64,000 nucleotides of DNA from Chimaeribacter arupi. Its GTDB lineage: Bacteria; Pseudomonadota; Gammaproteobacteria; Enterobacterales; Enterobacteriaceae. The notes below the pieces were generated by a model. It saw only the letters and a program-made list of their open reading frames with translations. It did not search any database and had not been told where the DNA came from. The stretch spans positions 1 to 64,000 of the forward strand of contig NZ_PJZI01000020.1 of assembly GCF_002858805.1 (NCBI RefSeq), written 5' to 3'. Shown piece by piece: positions 40,659-50,113 of the stretch. Position 1 is the first letter of the stretch; every line of letters starts with the position of its first letter. The translations under genes were made by a program, and so were the position numbers.

Positions 40659-41704
40659 TACTCCACTCCCACCTGCTGCCAGGCCGTTTGCACCGCCTGG
40701 GCGGTGGCGCTGTCAAAACGCGTTTGCGCATGACGCACGGTGAATTTGGCAAAGGTTGCGAAATCCGCATCCTGCGGCAGGGTTTTGTCACACAGCGTGT
40801 CATACCAGATATACCCGGCGCGCTCCCAGGCATAACCGCCCAGCGCGGTCGCCGCCAGGTAGAACGCGCGGTTGGGAATGCCGGAATTCAGGTGGACGCC
40901 GCCATTGTCATCACGTGTCTGGATATACTCGTTCATGTGCGCCGGTTGCGGGTCTTTGCCGAGCAGCGGGTCATCGTAGGCGGTGCCGGGGGCCGACATC
41001 GACCGCAGCCCGGTGCCGTTAATCCCTTCTGCCAGCAAGCCTTCGCCGATAATCCAGTCAGCCTGGTCGGCGGTCTGTTTGCGCTGGAACTGCTTGACCA
41101 GTGAGCCGAACACGTCCGACAGGGACTCATTCAGCGCCCCGGCCTGCTGGAAATAGATAAGCCCCGCTTCGCTCTCCGTGACGCCGTGCGCCAGCTCATG
41201 GCCGACCACATCGATGGCAATGGTGAAGCGGTTGAAGATTTCGCCGTCACCGTCGCCAAACACCATCTGCTCACCGTTCCAGAAGGCGTTCTGGTAATTC
41301 TTGTCGTAGTGCACGGTACCACTCAGCGCCAGCCCTTTGCCGTCAAGCGAGTTGCGCTTAAACGCCTGCCAGAAAAAGTCGTAAGTCACGCCAAGGTAGT
41401 CATAGGCCTCGGTGACCGCCACGTCATCGGTGGCCGGCTGGCCCTCACTGCGCGCAAGCTGGCCCGGCAGCGCGGTCTCATTCTGCGCATCATAGATCTT
41501 GCGCTGCACCTGGCCGGGCGCGGAGACATCCGGTGCCTGGGATTTGGCAAACGGCTCGGCCATCAGCGTGCGGACGTGGGTCAGCGTCTGTTGGGCGCGG
41601 GTGCGTTGCGGGTCGGAACCATGTTCGATAATGCGGCGCAGGATATAAGGGGGGATAACGCTGTACGGAACCTGGGAATGACGCGGGGTCTTGCCGTCGC
41701 TCAT
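40658..41704 (-). CDS. Protealysin-like M4 metalloprotease
   Basis: Thermolysin-family zinc protease of 348 residues. The zinc motif is His169-Glu170-Leu-Ala-His173, the third ligand is Glu193 (LNESLSD) and the catalytic His is His271 (GGVHLNSGIPNRA). The short N-terminal propeptide carries the PPY motif (SVIPPYILRRI, residues 16-23) of the protealysin subgroup. There is no signal peptide, so it should be a cytosolic proenzyme. Serratia protealysin is linked to cleavage of actin and OmpX and to host-cell invasion; that role here is inference. It is followed by its inhibitor gene. Confidence 0.94.
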   Translation of the reverse strand: MSDGKTPRHSQVPYSVIPPYILRRIIEHGSDPQRTRAQQTLTHVRTLMAEPFAKSQAPDVSAPGQVQRKIYDAQNETALPGQLARSEGQPATDDVAVTEAYDYLGVTYDFFWQAFKRNSLDGKGLALSGTVHYDKNYQNAFWNGEQMVFGDGDGEIFNRFTIAIDVVGHELAHGVTESEAGLIYFQQAGALNESLSDVFGSLVKQFQRKQTADQADWIIGEGLLAEGINGTGLRSMSAPGTAYDDPLLGKDPQPAHMNEYIQTRDDNGGVHLNSGIPNRAFYLAATALGGYAWERAGYIWYDTLCDKTLPQDADFATFAKFTVRHAQTRFDSATAQAVQTAWQQVGVE

Positions 41705-41843
41705 GCCGAATCTCCTTATCAGAAATGCCCGGAAGGCGGAGTACTGTCAGGACGGCAGAAGATAACCGTCTGATTAACAGTATAGTCCGATTGGGCAGGC
41801 TGGGGGATTTTTACCCAATTCTGACAAACAGCGGCAGAGGCGG

Positions 41844-43220
41844 TCAGCCTTTCGGCGTGCGTTTACGCGGCGTTTTCACCGGCGTAATCTGGGTTACTTC
41901 GCTCTCCACCCAGCCGTCGGCCAGCCGGGTGGTCAGGCGGTCGCCCGGCTGCGCCTGTGCGGTTTTTTTCAGCACGCCGCCCGCGGCGGTAGTGGTCACG
42001 CTGTAGCCGCGCGCCAGCGTCGCCAGCGGGCTGACGGCTTCAAGCTGGGTGCAGGCGGTGCCGAAGCGCTGTTTCTGTTGGGAAAGCTGGAGGGCCAGCG
42101 CCTGGTTCAGCCGGTAGCGCAACTGCTGCACCCGCTGCTGGGTGCGGTGGATGCGGTTCTGCGGCGGATGCTGCAACAGCCGCTGTTGCAGGCGATCGGC
42201 GCGGCGGAGCAACTGGCGCAACCGCTGCTGCATCGCCTCATCCAGCCGGCGGCGCAGGCGGAACAGCGCCGTCTGCTGGCGCGACAGGCGCAACTGCGGG
42301 TGCTGCTGTTGCAGGCGGTGATGCAGCCGGGTGAACTGCCGCGCCCGCTGGGCGAGGAAGTAATCCATCGCCATTTCCAGCCGCTGCTGTTGGGATTGCA
42401 TCCGGCGCAGCAACTCCAGCTGGTTGCGGCTGACAAGCTCAGCGGCAGCCGACGGCGTCGGCGCACGCAGGTCCGCCACGAAGTCTGCAATTGTCACATC
42501 CGTCTCGTGGCCGACGGCGCTGACCACCGGGATGCGGCTGGCGAAAATCGCCCGCGCTACCCGCTCGTCATTGAAGCTCCACAAATCTTCCAGCGAGCCG
42601 CCGCCGCGCCCGACAATCAGCACGTCACACTCATTGCGCCGGTTGGCCGCCTCAATGGCGCGCACAATCATCATCGGCGCGTCAGCCCCCTGCACCAGCG
42701 TGGGGTAAATCACCACCGGCAGCGACGGGTCACGGCGTTTCAGCACCTGCAACACATCGTGCAGCGCTGCACCGCTGGCAGAGGTGATCACACCTACCTG
42801 TCTGGCGGGGGAGGGAAGCGGTTGTTTGAATTGGGCATCGAACAGCCCTTCGTCTGCCAGCGCCTGCTTGAGCAGCTCATATTTCTGCTGCAACAGCCCT
42901 TCACCGGCCGGTTGCATACTTTCCGCAATCAGCTGGTAGTCGCCGCGCGGCTCATACAGGGTGATGGTGGCGCGCATCAGAACCTGCTGGCCGTTTTGCG
43001 GGCGGAAAGTGCTGCGGCGGTTGGCATTCCGGAACATGGCGCAACGCACCTGTGCCCGGTCATCCTTCAGGGTGAAATACCAGTGGCCGGAGGCGGGTTG
43101 CGACAGGTTGGAGATTTCGCCGGAGAGCCAGATCTGGCCCATTTCACCTTCCAGCAGCTGTCGCACCGTCTGATTCAGGCGGCTGACGGTAAAAATTCCT
43201 GGGGAAGATAAATTCGGCAT
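41844..43220 (-). CDS. xseA: Exodeoxyribonuclease VII large subunit
   Basis: Catalytic subunit of the single-strand nuclease ExoVII. An N-terminal OB fold ([23 protein letters not shown] near 30-52) is followed by the catalytic domain ([64 protein letters not shown]) and a long Arg/Gln-rich coiled coil (about 270-400), then [17 protein letters not shown]. The ATG at 43220 is preferred; a TTG five codons upstream is possible and neither has a clear ribosome site. It is divergent from guaB, as in E. coli. Confidence 0.97.
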   Translation of the reverse strand: MPNLSSPGIFTVSRLNQTVRQLLEGEMGQIWLSGEISNLSQPASGHWYFTLKDDRAQVRCAMFRNANRRSTFRPQNGQQVLMRATITLYEPRGDYQLIAESMQPAGEGLLQQKYELLKQALADEGLFDAQFKQPLPSPARQVGVITSASGAALHDVLQVLKRRDPSLPVVIYPTLVQGADAPMMIVRAIEAANRRNECDVLIVGRGGGSLEDLWSFNDERVARAIFASRIPVVSAVGHETDVTIADFVADLRAPTPSAAAELVSRNQLELLRRMQSQQQRLEMAMDYFLAQRARQFTRLHHRLQQQHPQLRLSRQQTALFRLRRRLDEAMQQRLRQLLRRADRLQQRLLQHPPQNRIHRTQQRVQQLRYRLNQALALQLSQQKQRFGTACTQLEAVSPLATLARGYSVTTTAAGGVLKKTAQAQPGDRLTTRLADGWVESEVTQITPVKTPRKRTPKG

Positions 43221-43255
43221 TGTGATCGTGATCAAATTTTAAAACAGGGACTTAA

Positions 43256-44854
<1,599 letters not shown>

Positions 44855-44928
44855 TAAGCGTGGCGGCGGCCCCGGCTGCCGCCCGTTCATTTTTCTCTTT
44901 TTTTCTCTGTTTCTGGAATTCGCCTCAC

Positions 44929-46506
44929 ATGTCAAAAAATATCCATAAGCATCGTATCCTGATCCTGGATTTCGGTTCTCAGTACACCCAATTGGTTGCG
45001 CGCCGCGTTCGTGAAATCGGCGTTTATTGTGAACTGTGGGCATGGGACGTTACCGAAGCGCAGATCCGCGACTTCAACCCGAGCGGCATCATTCTCTCCG
45101 GCGGCCCGGAGAGCACCACCGAGCTGAACAGCCCGCGCGCGCCGGAATACGTCTTCAATGCCGGGGTACCGGTATTCGGCGTCTGCTACGGGATGCAGAC
45201 GATGGCGATGCAACTGGGCGGCCATGTGGAAGGCTCCAACGAGCGTGAATTCGGCTATGCACAGGTAGAAATTCAGGCTGAAAGCGCGCTGATCCGTGAC
45301 ATCCAGGACGCCCTCAGTCCGACCGGCCAGCCGCTGCTGGACGTCTGGATGAGCCACGGTGACAAAGTCACCGCGATCCCGTCCGATTTCGTGACCGTTG
45401 CCAGCACCGACAACTGCCCGTTTGCCATCATGGCGAACGAAGAAAAACGCTTCTACGGCGTGCAGTTCCACCCGGAAGTGACCCATACCCGTCAGGGCCA
45501 GCGGATGCTGGAGCGGTTTGTGCTGGACATCTGCGGCTGTGAAGCGCTCTGGACCCCGGCCACCATCATTGAAGATGCGGTTGAGCGCATCAGAGAGCAG
45601 GTGGGTAATGATCAGGTTATCCTCGGCCTCTCCGGTGGGGTGGACTCGTCCGTGACCGCCATGCTGTTGCACCGCGCCATCGGCAAACGCCTGACCTGCG
45701 TCTTTGTGGATAACGGCCTGCTGCGCCTGAACGAAGCGGATCAGGTGCTGGAGATGTTTGGTGACCACTTCGGCCTGAACATTGTGCATGTCCCGGCGGA
45801 AGACCGTTTCCTGTCTGCGCTGGCCGGCATTGATGATCCGGAAGCCAAACGCAAGACCATCGGCCGCGTGTTTGTCGAGGTATTCGACGAAGAGGCCAGC
45901 AAACATGAAGAGTTCAAATGGCTGGCGCAAGGCACCATCTACCCGGATGTGATTGAGTCTGCCGCCTCTGCCACCGGCAAAGCGCACGTGATCAAGTCCC
46001 ACCACAACGTCGGCGGCCTGCCGAAAGAGATGAAGCTGGGGCTGGTGGAGCCGCTGAAAGAGCTGTTCAAAGACGAAGTGCGCAAAATCGGCCTGGAGCT
46101 TGGCCTGCCGTACGACATGCTCTACCGTCACCCGTTCCCGGGGCCGGGCCTGGGTGTGCGCGTGCTGGGCGAAGTGAAGAAAGAGTTCTGCGACCTGCTG
46201 CGCCGCGCGGACGCGATCTTCATTGAAGAACTGCACAAAGCCGATCTCTACCACAAAGTCAGCCAGGCCTTTACGGTGTTCCTGCCGGTGCGCTCCGTGG
46301 GTGTAATGGGCGACGGCCGTAAATATGACTGGGTTGTCTCGCTGCGTGCGGTAGAAACCATCGATTTCATGACCGCGCACTGGGCGCACCTGCCGTACGA
46401 GTTCCTCGGCCGCGTTTCCAACCGTATCATCAACGAAATCAACGGCATCTCCCGCGTGGTGTACGACATCTCCGGCAAACCGCCGGCGACGATTGAGTGG
46501 GAATAA
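44929..46506 (+). CDS. guaA: GMP synthase (glutamine-hydrolysing)
   Basis: Converts XMP to GMP. The N-terminal glutamine amidotransferase has its nucleophile in [10 protein letters not shown] (about residue 86) and the His-Glu pair in VQFHPEVTH. The ATP-pyrophosphatase domain has [10 protein letters not shown] near 232. The C-terminal dimerisation domain ends [12 protein letters not shown]. Start at 44929 by alignment with E. coli, giving 525 residues; the ribosome site is weak, suggesting dependence on guaB translation. Confidence 0.99.
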   Translation: MSKNIHKHRILILDFGSQYTQLVARRVREIGVYCELWAWDVTEAQIRDFNPSGIILSGGPESTTELNSPRAPEYVFNAGVPVFGVCYGMQTMAMQLGGHVEGSNEREFGYAQVEIQAESALIRDIQDALSPTGQPLLDVWMSHGDKVTAIPSDFVTVASTDNCPFAIMANEEKRFYGVQFHPEVTHTRQGQRMLERFVLDICGCEALWTPATIIEDAVERIREQVGNDQVILGLSGGVDSSVTAMLLHRAIGKRLTCVFVDNGLLRLNEADQVLEMFGDHFGLNIVHVPAEDRFLSALAGIDDPEAKRKTIGRVFVEVFDEEASKHEEFKWLAQGTIYPDVIESAASATGKAHVIKSHHNVGGLPKEMKLGLVEPLKELFKDEVRKIGLELGLPYDMLYRHPFPGPGLGVRVLGEVKKEFCDLLRRADAIFIEELHKADLYHKVSQAFTVFLPVRSVGVMGDGRKYDWVVSLRAVETIDFMTAHWAHLPYEFLGRVSNRIINEINGISRVVYDISGKPPATIEWE

Positions 46507-46552
46507 GCCGGTCATCGCCGAGACTTCTTCCTGAACAGCAAGAAATGAAAGC

Positions 46553-46582
46553 AACCCTCTGTTTTTTACAGAGGGTTTTTTT
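46553..46582 (+). terminator. Rho-independent terminator of guaBA
   Basis: The stem AACCCTCTGT/ACAGAGGGTT is followed by a run of T, 47 bp after guaA. Confidence 0.94.
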
Positions 46583-46621
46583 ATGTCTATTGCAAACCAC
46601 TACAGTCTGTTTGCTTTTTGT

Positions 46622-46657
46622 ATATCCCATTGACATATCCCACCATGGCCTTATGCT
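46622..46657 (+). promoter_or_regulatory. vapBC promoter and candidate operator
   Basis: A consensus TTGACA (46630-46635) and TATGCT (46652-46657), 16 bp apart, precede vapB. The direct repeat ATATCCCA (46622-46629 and 46635-46642) flanks the -35, where an autoregulatory VapB-VapC complex could bind. Confidence 0.6.
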
Positions 46658-46690
46658 GACAGGAAGAACAAAACATCACCACAGGAGGCA

Positions 46691-46924
46691 ATGATGGAAA
46701 AGACAACTGTCTTTAAAAGCAACCGGAGCCAGGCGGTGCGCCTGCCGAAAGCAGTCGCTTTACCGGAAGATGTCAAACATGTGGATATTATTGCGGTAGG
46801 GCGCACGCGCATTATTACCCCGGCGGGTGAAAGCTGGGACAGCTGGTTTAATGGCGAGAGCGTAACCTCTGATTTTATGGGCTCACGTGATCAGCCCGAT
46901 GACCAGGACAGGGAAGGGTTCTGA
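46691..46924 (+). CDS. vapB: Antitoxin VapB (AbrB/SpoVT-type)
   Basis: A 77-residue swapped-hairpin AbrB-type antitoxin of the VapB/VagC group: TTVFKSNRSQAVRLPKAVALPEDVKHVDI is the DNA-binding part and the acidic C terminus (MGSRDQPDDQDREGF) should wrap the toxin. It follows AGGAGG; ATG codons at 46691 and 46694 are both possible. Its stop overlaps the vapC start by one base, the usual coupling of toxin-antitoxin pairs. Confidence 0.94.
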   Translation: MMEKTTVFKSNRSQAVRLPKAVALPEDVKHVDIIAVGRTRIITPAGESWDSWFNGESVTSDFMGSRDQPDDQDREGF

Positions 46925-47328
46925 TGCTCAAATATATGCTGGATACCAATATCTGTATCTACACGATCAAAAATAAGCCTCAGTCAGTACGCGAAGTGTT
47001 TAACCAGCATTATGAACAGATGTGCATCAGTTCTGTCACCTTAATGGAGTTAATTTATGGCGCAGAAAAATCCGCCAGCCCGGAAAAAAATCTGCGCGTA
47101 GTGGAAGGATTCATTGCCCGGCTGGAAGTACTAAATTATGACATCAATGCCGCGATACAGACCGGGCAAATCCGGGCCGAACTGGCGAAGGCGGGCGCGC
47201 CTATCGGCCCCTATGACAGTATGATTGCAGCCCATGCCCGCGCACTTGGCTTGGTTCTGGTGACAAATAACACCCGTGAATTTTTACGGGTCAAAGGTTT
47301 ACGTCTGGAAGACTGGAGCGTCAGCTAA
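46924..47328 (+). CDS. vapC: Toxin VapC, PIN-domain tRNA(fMet) endonuclease type
   Basis: A 134-residue PIN-domain ribonuclease. The acidic residues are in MLDTNICIY (Asp7), TLMELIYGAEKS (Glu near 42) and IGPYDSMIAAHARALG (Asp near 98), so the active site looks intact. Close relatives in Shigella and Salmonella cut initiator tRNA in the anticodon loop; that target is inferred here. With vapB it forms a self-regulated pair inserted just after guaA. Confidence 0.94.
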   Translation: MLKYMLDTNICIYTIKNKPQSVREVFNQHYEQMCISSVTLMELIYGAEKSASPEKNLRVVEGFIARLEVLNYDINAAIQTGQIRAELAKAGAPIGPYDSMIAAHARALGLVLVTNNTREFLRVKGLRLEDWSVS

Positions 47329-47373
47329 CTCTGTTCGTCAAACACCTGAAAAATCTGGATGCCAGCCTGAAAC

Positions 47374-47397
47374 AGCCTGCCTATGCGGGCTTTTTTC
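47374..47397 (+). terminator. Rho-independent terminator of vapBC
   Basis: The stem AGCCTGC/GCGGGCT is followed by six T. The rest of the 306-bp gap to iraP (47329-47634) shows no supported gene. Confidence 0.82.
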
Positions 47398-47599
47398 GCC
47401 CGATATCCAGGATAAGGGGGGGGTATTGTGTGCCATAACATTCTGAACACGCGCATCCCGGTGGCCTGTCAGGCCTGGCGGGTTATCGGCCTGCTGCGAT
47501 CTGGGTCTCCCATCCCCGTAACACCTCACAATTACGCATAAAAAATTACGCTTTATCTTAAAGCCGTGAGATGGCGCTATGCCTCGTGAAAAGGGAATG

Positions 47600-47606
47600 C
47601 TAGGGT
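47600..47606 (+). promoter_or_regulatory. Candidate stationary-phase -10 element of iraP
   Basis: CTAGGGT preceded by TG (TGCTAGGGT) resembles sigma-S-type -10 elements and is about 30 bp before the iraP start. The same CTAGG-T core occurs before two nearby small genes. Confidence 0.4.
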
Positions 47607-47634
47607 CTACAGACGCGGATGAGAGAGGTGGCTT

Positions 47635-47916
47635 ATGCAAAACTTGGTAGCAGACGTACTGATTAAAATGTCAAAAATCGAGGTGGAAGCCAAAGAATTG
47701 ACCGCGCAGGTGGAGGCACAATCCCTGTTGCTGGCAGCCATCATCCTGACGCTGGATAAAACGCTGACCGAAAATGTCACCCAAACGATTAACCAGGCGA
47801 TAGTGACCGCCGCAAAAGAATCCGACGAAATCATGACCTCTGATGTCGATCTTTTGCTGTCTCATGTGGGCCGGTTATTGGCATTACCGGAATTCGTCAA
47901 AGTAAAATCCGAATAA
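47635..47916 (+). CDS. iraP: Anti-adaptor protein IraP
   Basis: A 93-residue protein whose N-terminal half MQNLVADVLIKMSKIEVEAKELTAQVEA aligns with E. coli IraP ([28 protein letters not shown]), including the predicted coiled coil. IraP binds the adaptor RssB and so blocks ClpXP degradation of the stationary-phase factor RpoS. The C-terminal half is less conserved. In E. coli iraP lies elsewhere on the chromosome, so its place in this islet is unusual. Confidence 0.82.
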   Translation: MQNLVADVLIKMSKIEVEAKELTAQVEAQSLLLAAIILTLDKTLTENVTQTINQAIVTAAKESDEIMTSDVDLLLSHVGRLLALPEFVKVKSE

Positions 47917-47930
47917 TCTGAAGCATACTG

Positions 47931-48039
47931 GTTAACCGGCTGAATCGGCTAAAATTCAGGCATACTGCGGCCCTCAGCCCGGTTAACACGTTTCACAATG
48001 TGTTAAATCGCTGCTAGGCTTGTTAGTATTTGCTAACAA
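47931..48039. repeat. Cluster of inverted repeats between iraP and the zinc-ribbon gene
   Basis: Three inverted repeats lie within 110 bp. GTTAACCGGCTGA (47931-47943) pairs with TCAGCCCGGTTAAC (47974-47987). TTAACAC pairs with GTGTTAA (47983-48005). TTGTTAG pairs with CTAACAA (48020-48039), ending just before the next ribosome site. The octamer GCATACTG also occurs twice (47923, 47960). CTAGGCT at 48014-48020 could be a -10 element. Confidence 0.6.
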
Positions 48040-48053
48040 AATGCGGAGGGAAT

Positions 48054-48284
48054 GTGAACGAAGATTTAAATGATGAAGACAGCACTAAAGTCTGTCCTGA
48101 GTGTCTGGCAAGTGGCGATGATTACATGACCCAGGTAAAAAGCATTAAGGATAGTCAAAGCGGACACACCATAATCAACGTCCGGTACTGTGTGCACTGC
48201 GGCAATATTATCAGTATGTCCAGTGAAGATACCCACGCAGAGCAACCCACCCCTGAGCCAATACGGCGCAAGGTGTCAGGATGA
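48054..48284 (+). CDS. Small CxxC...CxxC protein of unknown function
   Basis: A protein of about 76 residues that I do not recognise. It begins NEDLNDEDSTK and contains CPECLASGDD and CVHCGNIISM, two CxxC knuckles about 35 residues apart, which should bind one zinc ion. The ends are acidic and disordered-looking. GTG at 48054 is chosen because GGAGGG precedes it; a TTG eight codons upstream is less likely. It is preceded by an inverted-repeat cluster and a possible stationary-phase promoter, next to iraP. Confidence 0.7.
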   Translation: MNEDLNDEDSTKVCPECLASGDDYMTQVKSIKDSQSGHTIINVRYCVHCGNIISMSSEDTHAEQPTPEPIRRKVSG

Positions 48285-48475
48285 AACCCGGCCCGTGTTG
48301 AGACACCCATGTTGAGAAACATAAAAACCAAGGAAACAGCAGCACTTGTTTTACTTAAGATGCCCGGCGCTTGCCCCGCATCTGCTCATACACCGCAAGG
48401 GATACTGCTTTGGGGGAACCCCAGGCCATGAGGCGCAGTCTGCCCGCCACCCCCCGGCTTCTCATATCTGTCGCG

Positions 48476-48530
48476 GCAGCACAGCAGGTTAGCCCCGCCG
48501 GCTAAGTCCGGAAAACCTGTCTGTGTCTGC
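48476..48530. repeat. Long imperfect hairpin in the 48.3-48.6 kb gap
   Basis: Arms GCAG/CTGC, CAGGTT/AACCTG and AGCC/GGCT nest in order around a CCGCC loop, followed by CCGTTTTACC. It may be a decayed terminator or a structured RNA. The rest of 48285-48559 shows no supported gene. Confidence 0.45.
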
Positions 48531-48559
48531 CCGTTTTACCTCTCTGTTTACCCACTGTG

Positions 48560-49000
48560 TCATTCGTTATTGTCCTGCGGCAGCCGGTAATGCAGCAGGT
48601 AGTAATCACCTTTTGGCGCAGTGCCGCGGCTGATCGTTTCCCAGCCATGCCGCTGGTAGAAGCGCAGGGCACGCTCATTTTTCACCAGGCACTTTAGCGC
48701 ACCGGTGTGGGTAAAGGTCGCCTGTGCGGCTTCAAGCAGCGCCAGCCCGATGCCGCGCCCCTGCGCCTCCGGCGCGACAAACAGGTTATGCAGAAAATTT
48801 TCCGCTTCAAACAGAGAGGCAAAGCCTACCGGGCGACCCTCCTCTTCGGCGACCAGCACGGTTTCCCCCAGCACGGCACGGTCAAAATCTTCCAGTTGCC
48901 AGCCGCTGCTCTCAAGCCAGGGCCAGGCCTGCTTGCGGGCAGCGAGGTACAGGGTGCGCAGGAAGGGGCGATCGGCTTCCTGATAGGGGCGTACAATCAT
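48560..49000 (-). CDS. GNAT-family N-acetyltransferase
   Basis: A 146-residue Gcn5-related acetyltransferase. The acetyl-CoA loop is NLFVAPEAQGRGIGLALLEAAQ and the family end YQRHGWETISRGT is present. The substrate is not predictable; relatives acetylate amines, amino acids or proteins. It has no operon partner. Confidence 0.9.
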   Translation of the reverse strand: MIVRPYQEADRPFLRTLYLAARKQAWPWLESSGWQLEDFDRAVLGETVLVAEEEGRPVGFASLFEAENFLHNLFVAPEAQGRGIGLALLEAAQATFTHTGALKCLVKNERALRFYQRHGWETISRGTAPKGDYYLLHYRLPQDNNE

Positions 49001-49152
49001 CGGCGTTCCTTTTATGGGGGCAGGGCACCGCCTGGCGGATATGCGTTAGCCTGGTGAGCGGGTCACTGAGACGGCACCGTGCGCCCTGGTGCATGATTTA
49101 TCTAATTGATTGAAATTATAGCCCTCAATAACCAGATGTGATCATTGCGGCC

Positions 49153-49181
49153 TTGAGCCACCGTTCCGCCGTCACTAGGCT
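49153..49181 (+). promoter_or_regulatory. Candidate promoter of the 44-residue basic protein
   Basis: TTGAGC (49153-49158) and TAGGCT (49176-49181) are 17 bp apart. The extended CTAGGCT -10 is identical to that before the zinc-ribbon gene and resembles sigma-S promoters. Confidence 0.45.
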
Positions 49182-49212
49182 AAAGGCTCCAGCCCAGCGC
49201 GATGAGGTGATT

Positions 49213-49347
49213 ATGGGAACCCGAAAAGTGGTGCGAGACACCGAAACCGGCCAGTTTGTGGAACCCGGCGAAGCCAAAAAACGGCCGAAATCGACCGTAA
49301 CCGAAACCATCAACACGCCGTCGAAAAAGAAGAAAAAAGCGCCGTAG
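49213..49347 (+). CDS. Small basic protein of unknown function
   Basis: A 44-residue protein (MGTRKVVRDTETGQFVEPG..., ending in a KKKKK stretch) behind a GAGGTG ribosome site. It is very rich in lysine, threonine and proline, and is probably disordered or nucleic-acid binding. I recall similar short uncharacterised proteins in enterobacteria, but no function. A strong terminator follows 14 bp downstream, which supports it as a real gene. Confidence 0.72.
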   Translation: MGTRKVVRDTETGQFVEPGEAKKRPKSTVTETINTPSKKKKKAP

Positions 49348-49360
49348 CGCGCCCCTGTAC

Positions 49361-49383
49361 AAGCGCCCGCCGGGCGCTTTTTT
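49361..49383 (+). terminator. Rho-independent terminator
   Basis: The stem AGCGCCCG/CGGGCGCT is followed by a run of T, just after the small basic protein gene and just before the convergent membrane-protein gene. Confidence 0.92.
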
Positions 49384-49388
49384 CGTGC

Positions 49389-49820
49389 TTAACGCACCCC
49401 GTTGGCGGTGAGCGAAATCACCGGCATGATGGCTACACCTTCTGCATAAAACAGGTCTGAATTTGTGAACGTATAAACGCGCCCGGTCAGGGTGACGTTA
49501 ATGTGATTGCCATAGCCTGATATGCCGGCATTTCCCACATCCGTGACCAGAAACGGTGTGCGTTCTTTCAGGTGCGGCATCGGGTCGCCCGGCAGCATGC
49601 CATCCAGATAATAGCGGTAGACCTCCGAAACGGTGGCCCCACCGCCCTGGTATTTAGTCACATAAAGAAACGTGCTCTCCGTGATGCGCCGCTGGGCGTA
49701 GAGGGCGTCCTCCGGCGCGCGGTTAACATAAAACCGGCAGAAGGCATAACCGGCGACCAGTAACAGCAGGGTGACGGTGAGGGTTGCATGTAAGCGGCGA
49801 AAAATTTTGTTGTTTTGCAT
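49389..49820 (-). CDS. Membrane-anchored protein of unknown function
   Basis: A 143-residue protein with one N-terminal membrane segment (about 11-29, LHATLTVTLLLLVAGYAFC) and a presumably periplasmic rest (TESTFLYVTKYQGGGATVSEVYRYYLDGMLPGDPMPHL...). I recognise no family. It could be an inner-membrane anchored or secreted small protein. It is transcribed away from the thi riboswitch region. Confidence 0.72.
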   Translation of the reverse strand: MQNNKIFRRLHATLTVTLLLLVAGYAFCRFYVNRAPEDALYAQRRITESTFLYVTKYQGGGATVSEVYRYYLDGMLPGDPMPHLKERTPFLVTDVGNAGISGYGNHINVTLTGRVYTFTNSDLFYAEGVAIMPVISLTANGVR

Positions 49821-49935
49821 ACTTCCTCAGGGGGCGCTGCTTGCGAGGGGAGTAACGTAACCGGCAACAGGGGTATTTTCATTAACCCTTGTCATCTCTT
49901 AGGGTTGTCGCCTATGAAAAAGGCCACGATCCGAT

Positions 49936-49964
49936 TTGCAACCTGCCCGCCCGGTGCTTATGCT
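49936..49964 (+). promoter_or_regulatory. thiMD promoter
   Basis: TTGCAA (49936-49941), a 17-bp spacer and TATGCT (49959-49964) place the transcript start about 20 bp before the riboswitch. Confidence 0.65.
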
Positions 49965-49989
49965 GGTGCCGCGTTTGAACATCAAACCA

Positions 49990-50064
49990 TGACTCGGGGT
50001 GCCCGTAAGGGCTGAGACTTTACCCGTATTACCTGACCTGGATAATGCCAGCGTAGGGAAGTCA
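49990..50064 (+). promoter_or_regulatory. TPP riboswitch (THI element)
   Basis: The conserved thi-box core is complete: GACTCGGGGTGCCC, GGGCTGAGA, ACCCGT, ACCTGA.CTGGATAATGCCAGCGTAGGGAAGTC. The closing helix is TGACT/AGTCA (49990-49994 / 50060-50064). It should sense thiamine diphosphate and control thiM-thiD. Confidence 0.97.
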
Positions 50065-50069
50065 CGTTG

Positions 50070-50106
50070 CCTTACCGGCATCGCCTTCTTTCACGCCGGT
50101 AAGGAG
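50070..50106 (+). promoter_or_regulatory. Shine-Dalgarno sequestering hairpin of thiM
   Basis: CCTTACCGGC (50070-50079) pairs perfectly with GCCGGTAAGG (50095-50104), burying the AAGGAG ribosome site at 50101-50106. This ten-pair stem is the likely translational expression platform of the riboswitch. Confidence 0.82.
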
Positions 50107-50113
50107 AATCACC

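Noticed and set aside
47338-47640. 100-codon reverse frame between vapC and iraP
   Set aside because: It overlaps the vapBC terminator and the iraP promoter, has no ribosome site and no recognisable motif.
49914-50015. Possible leader peptide starting MKKATIRFATCPPG before the thi riboswitch
   Set aside because: The predicted thi promoter lies inside it, so it would not be on the thi transcript, and the frame runs into the aptamer.
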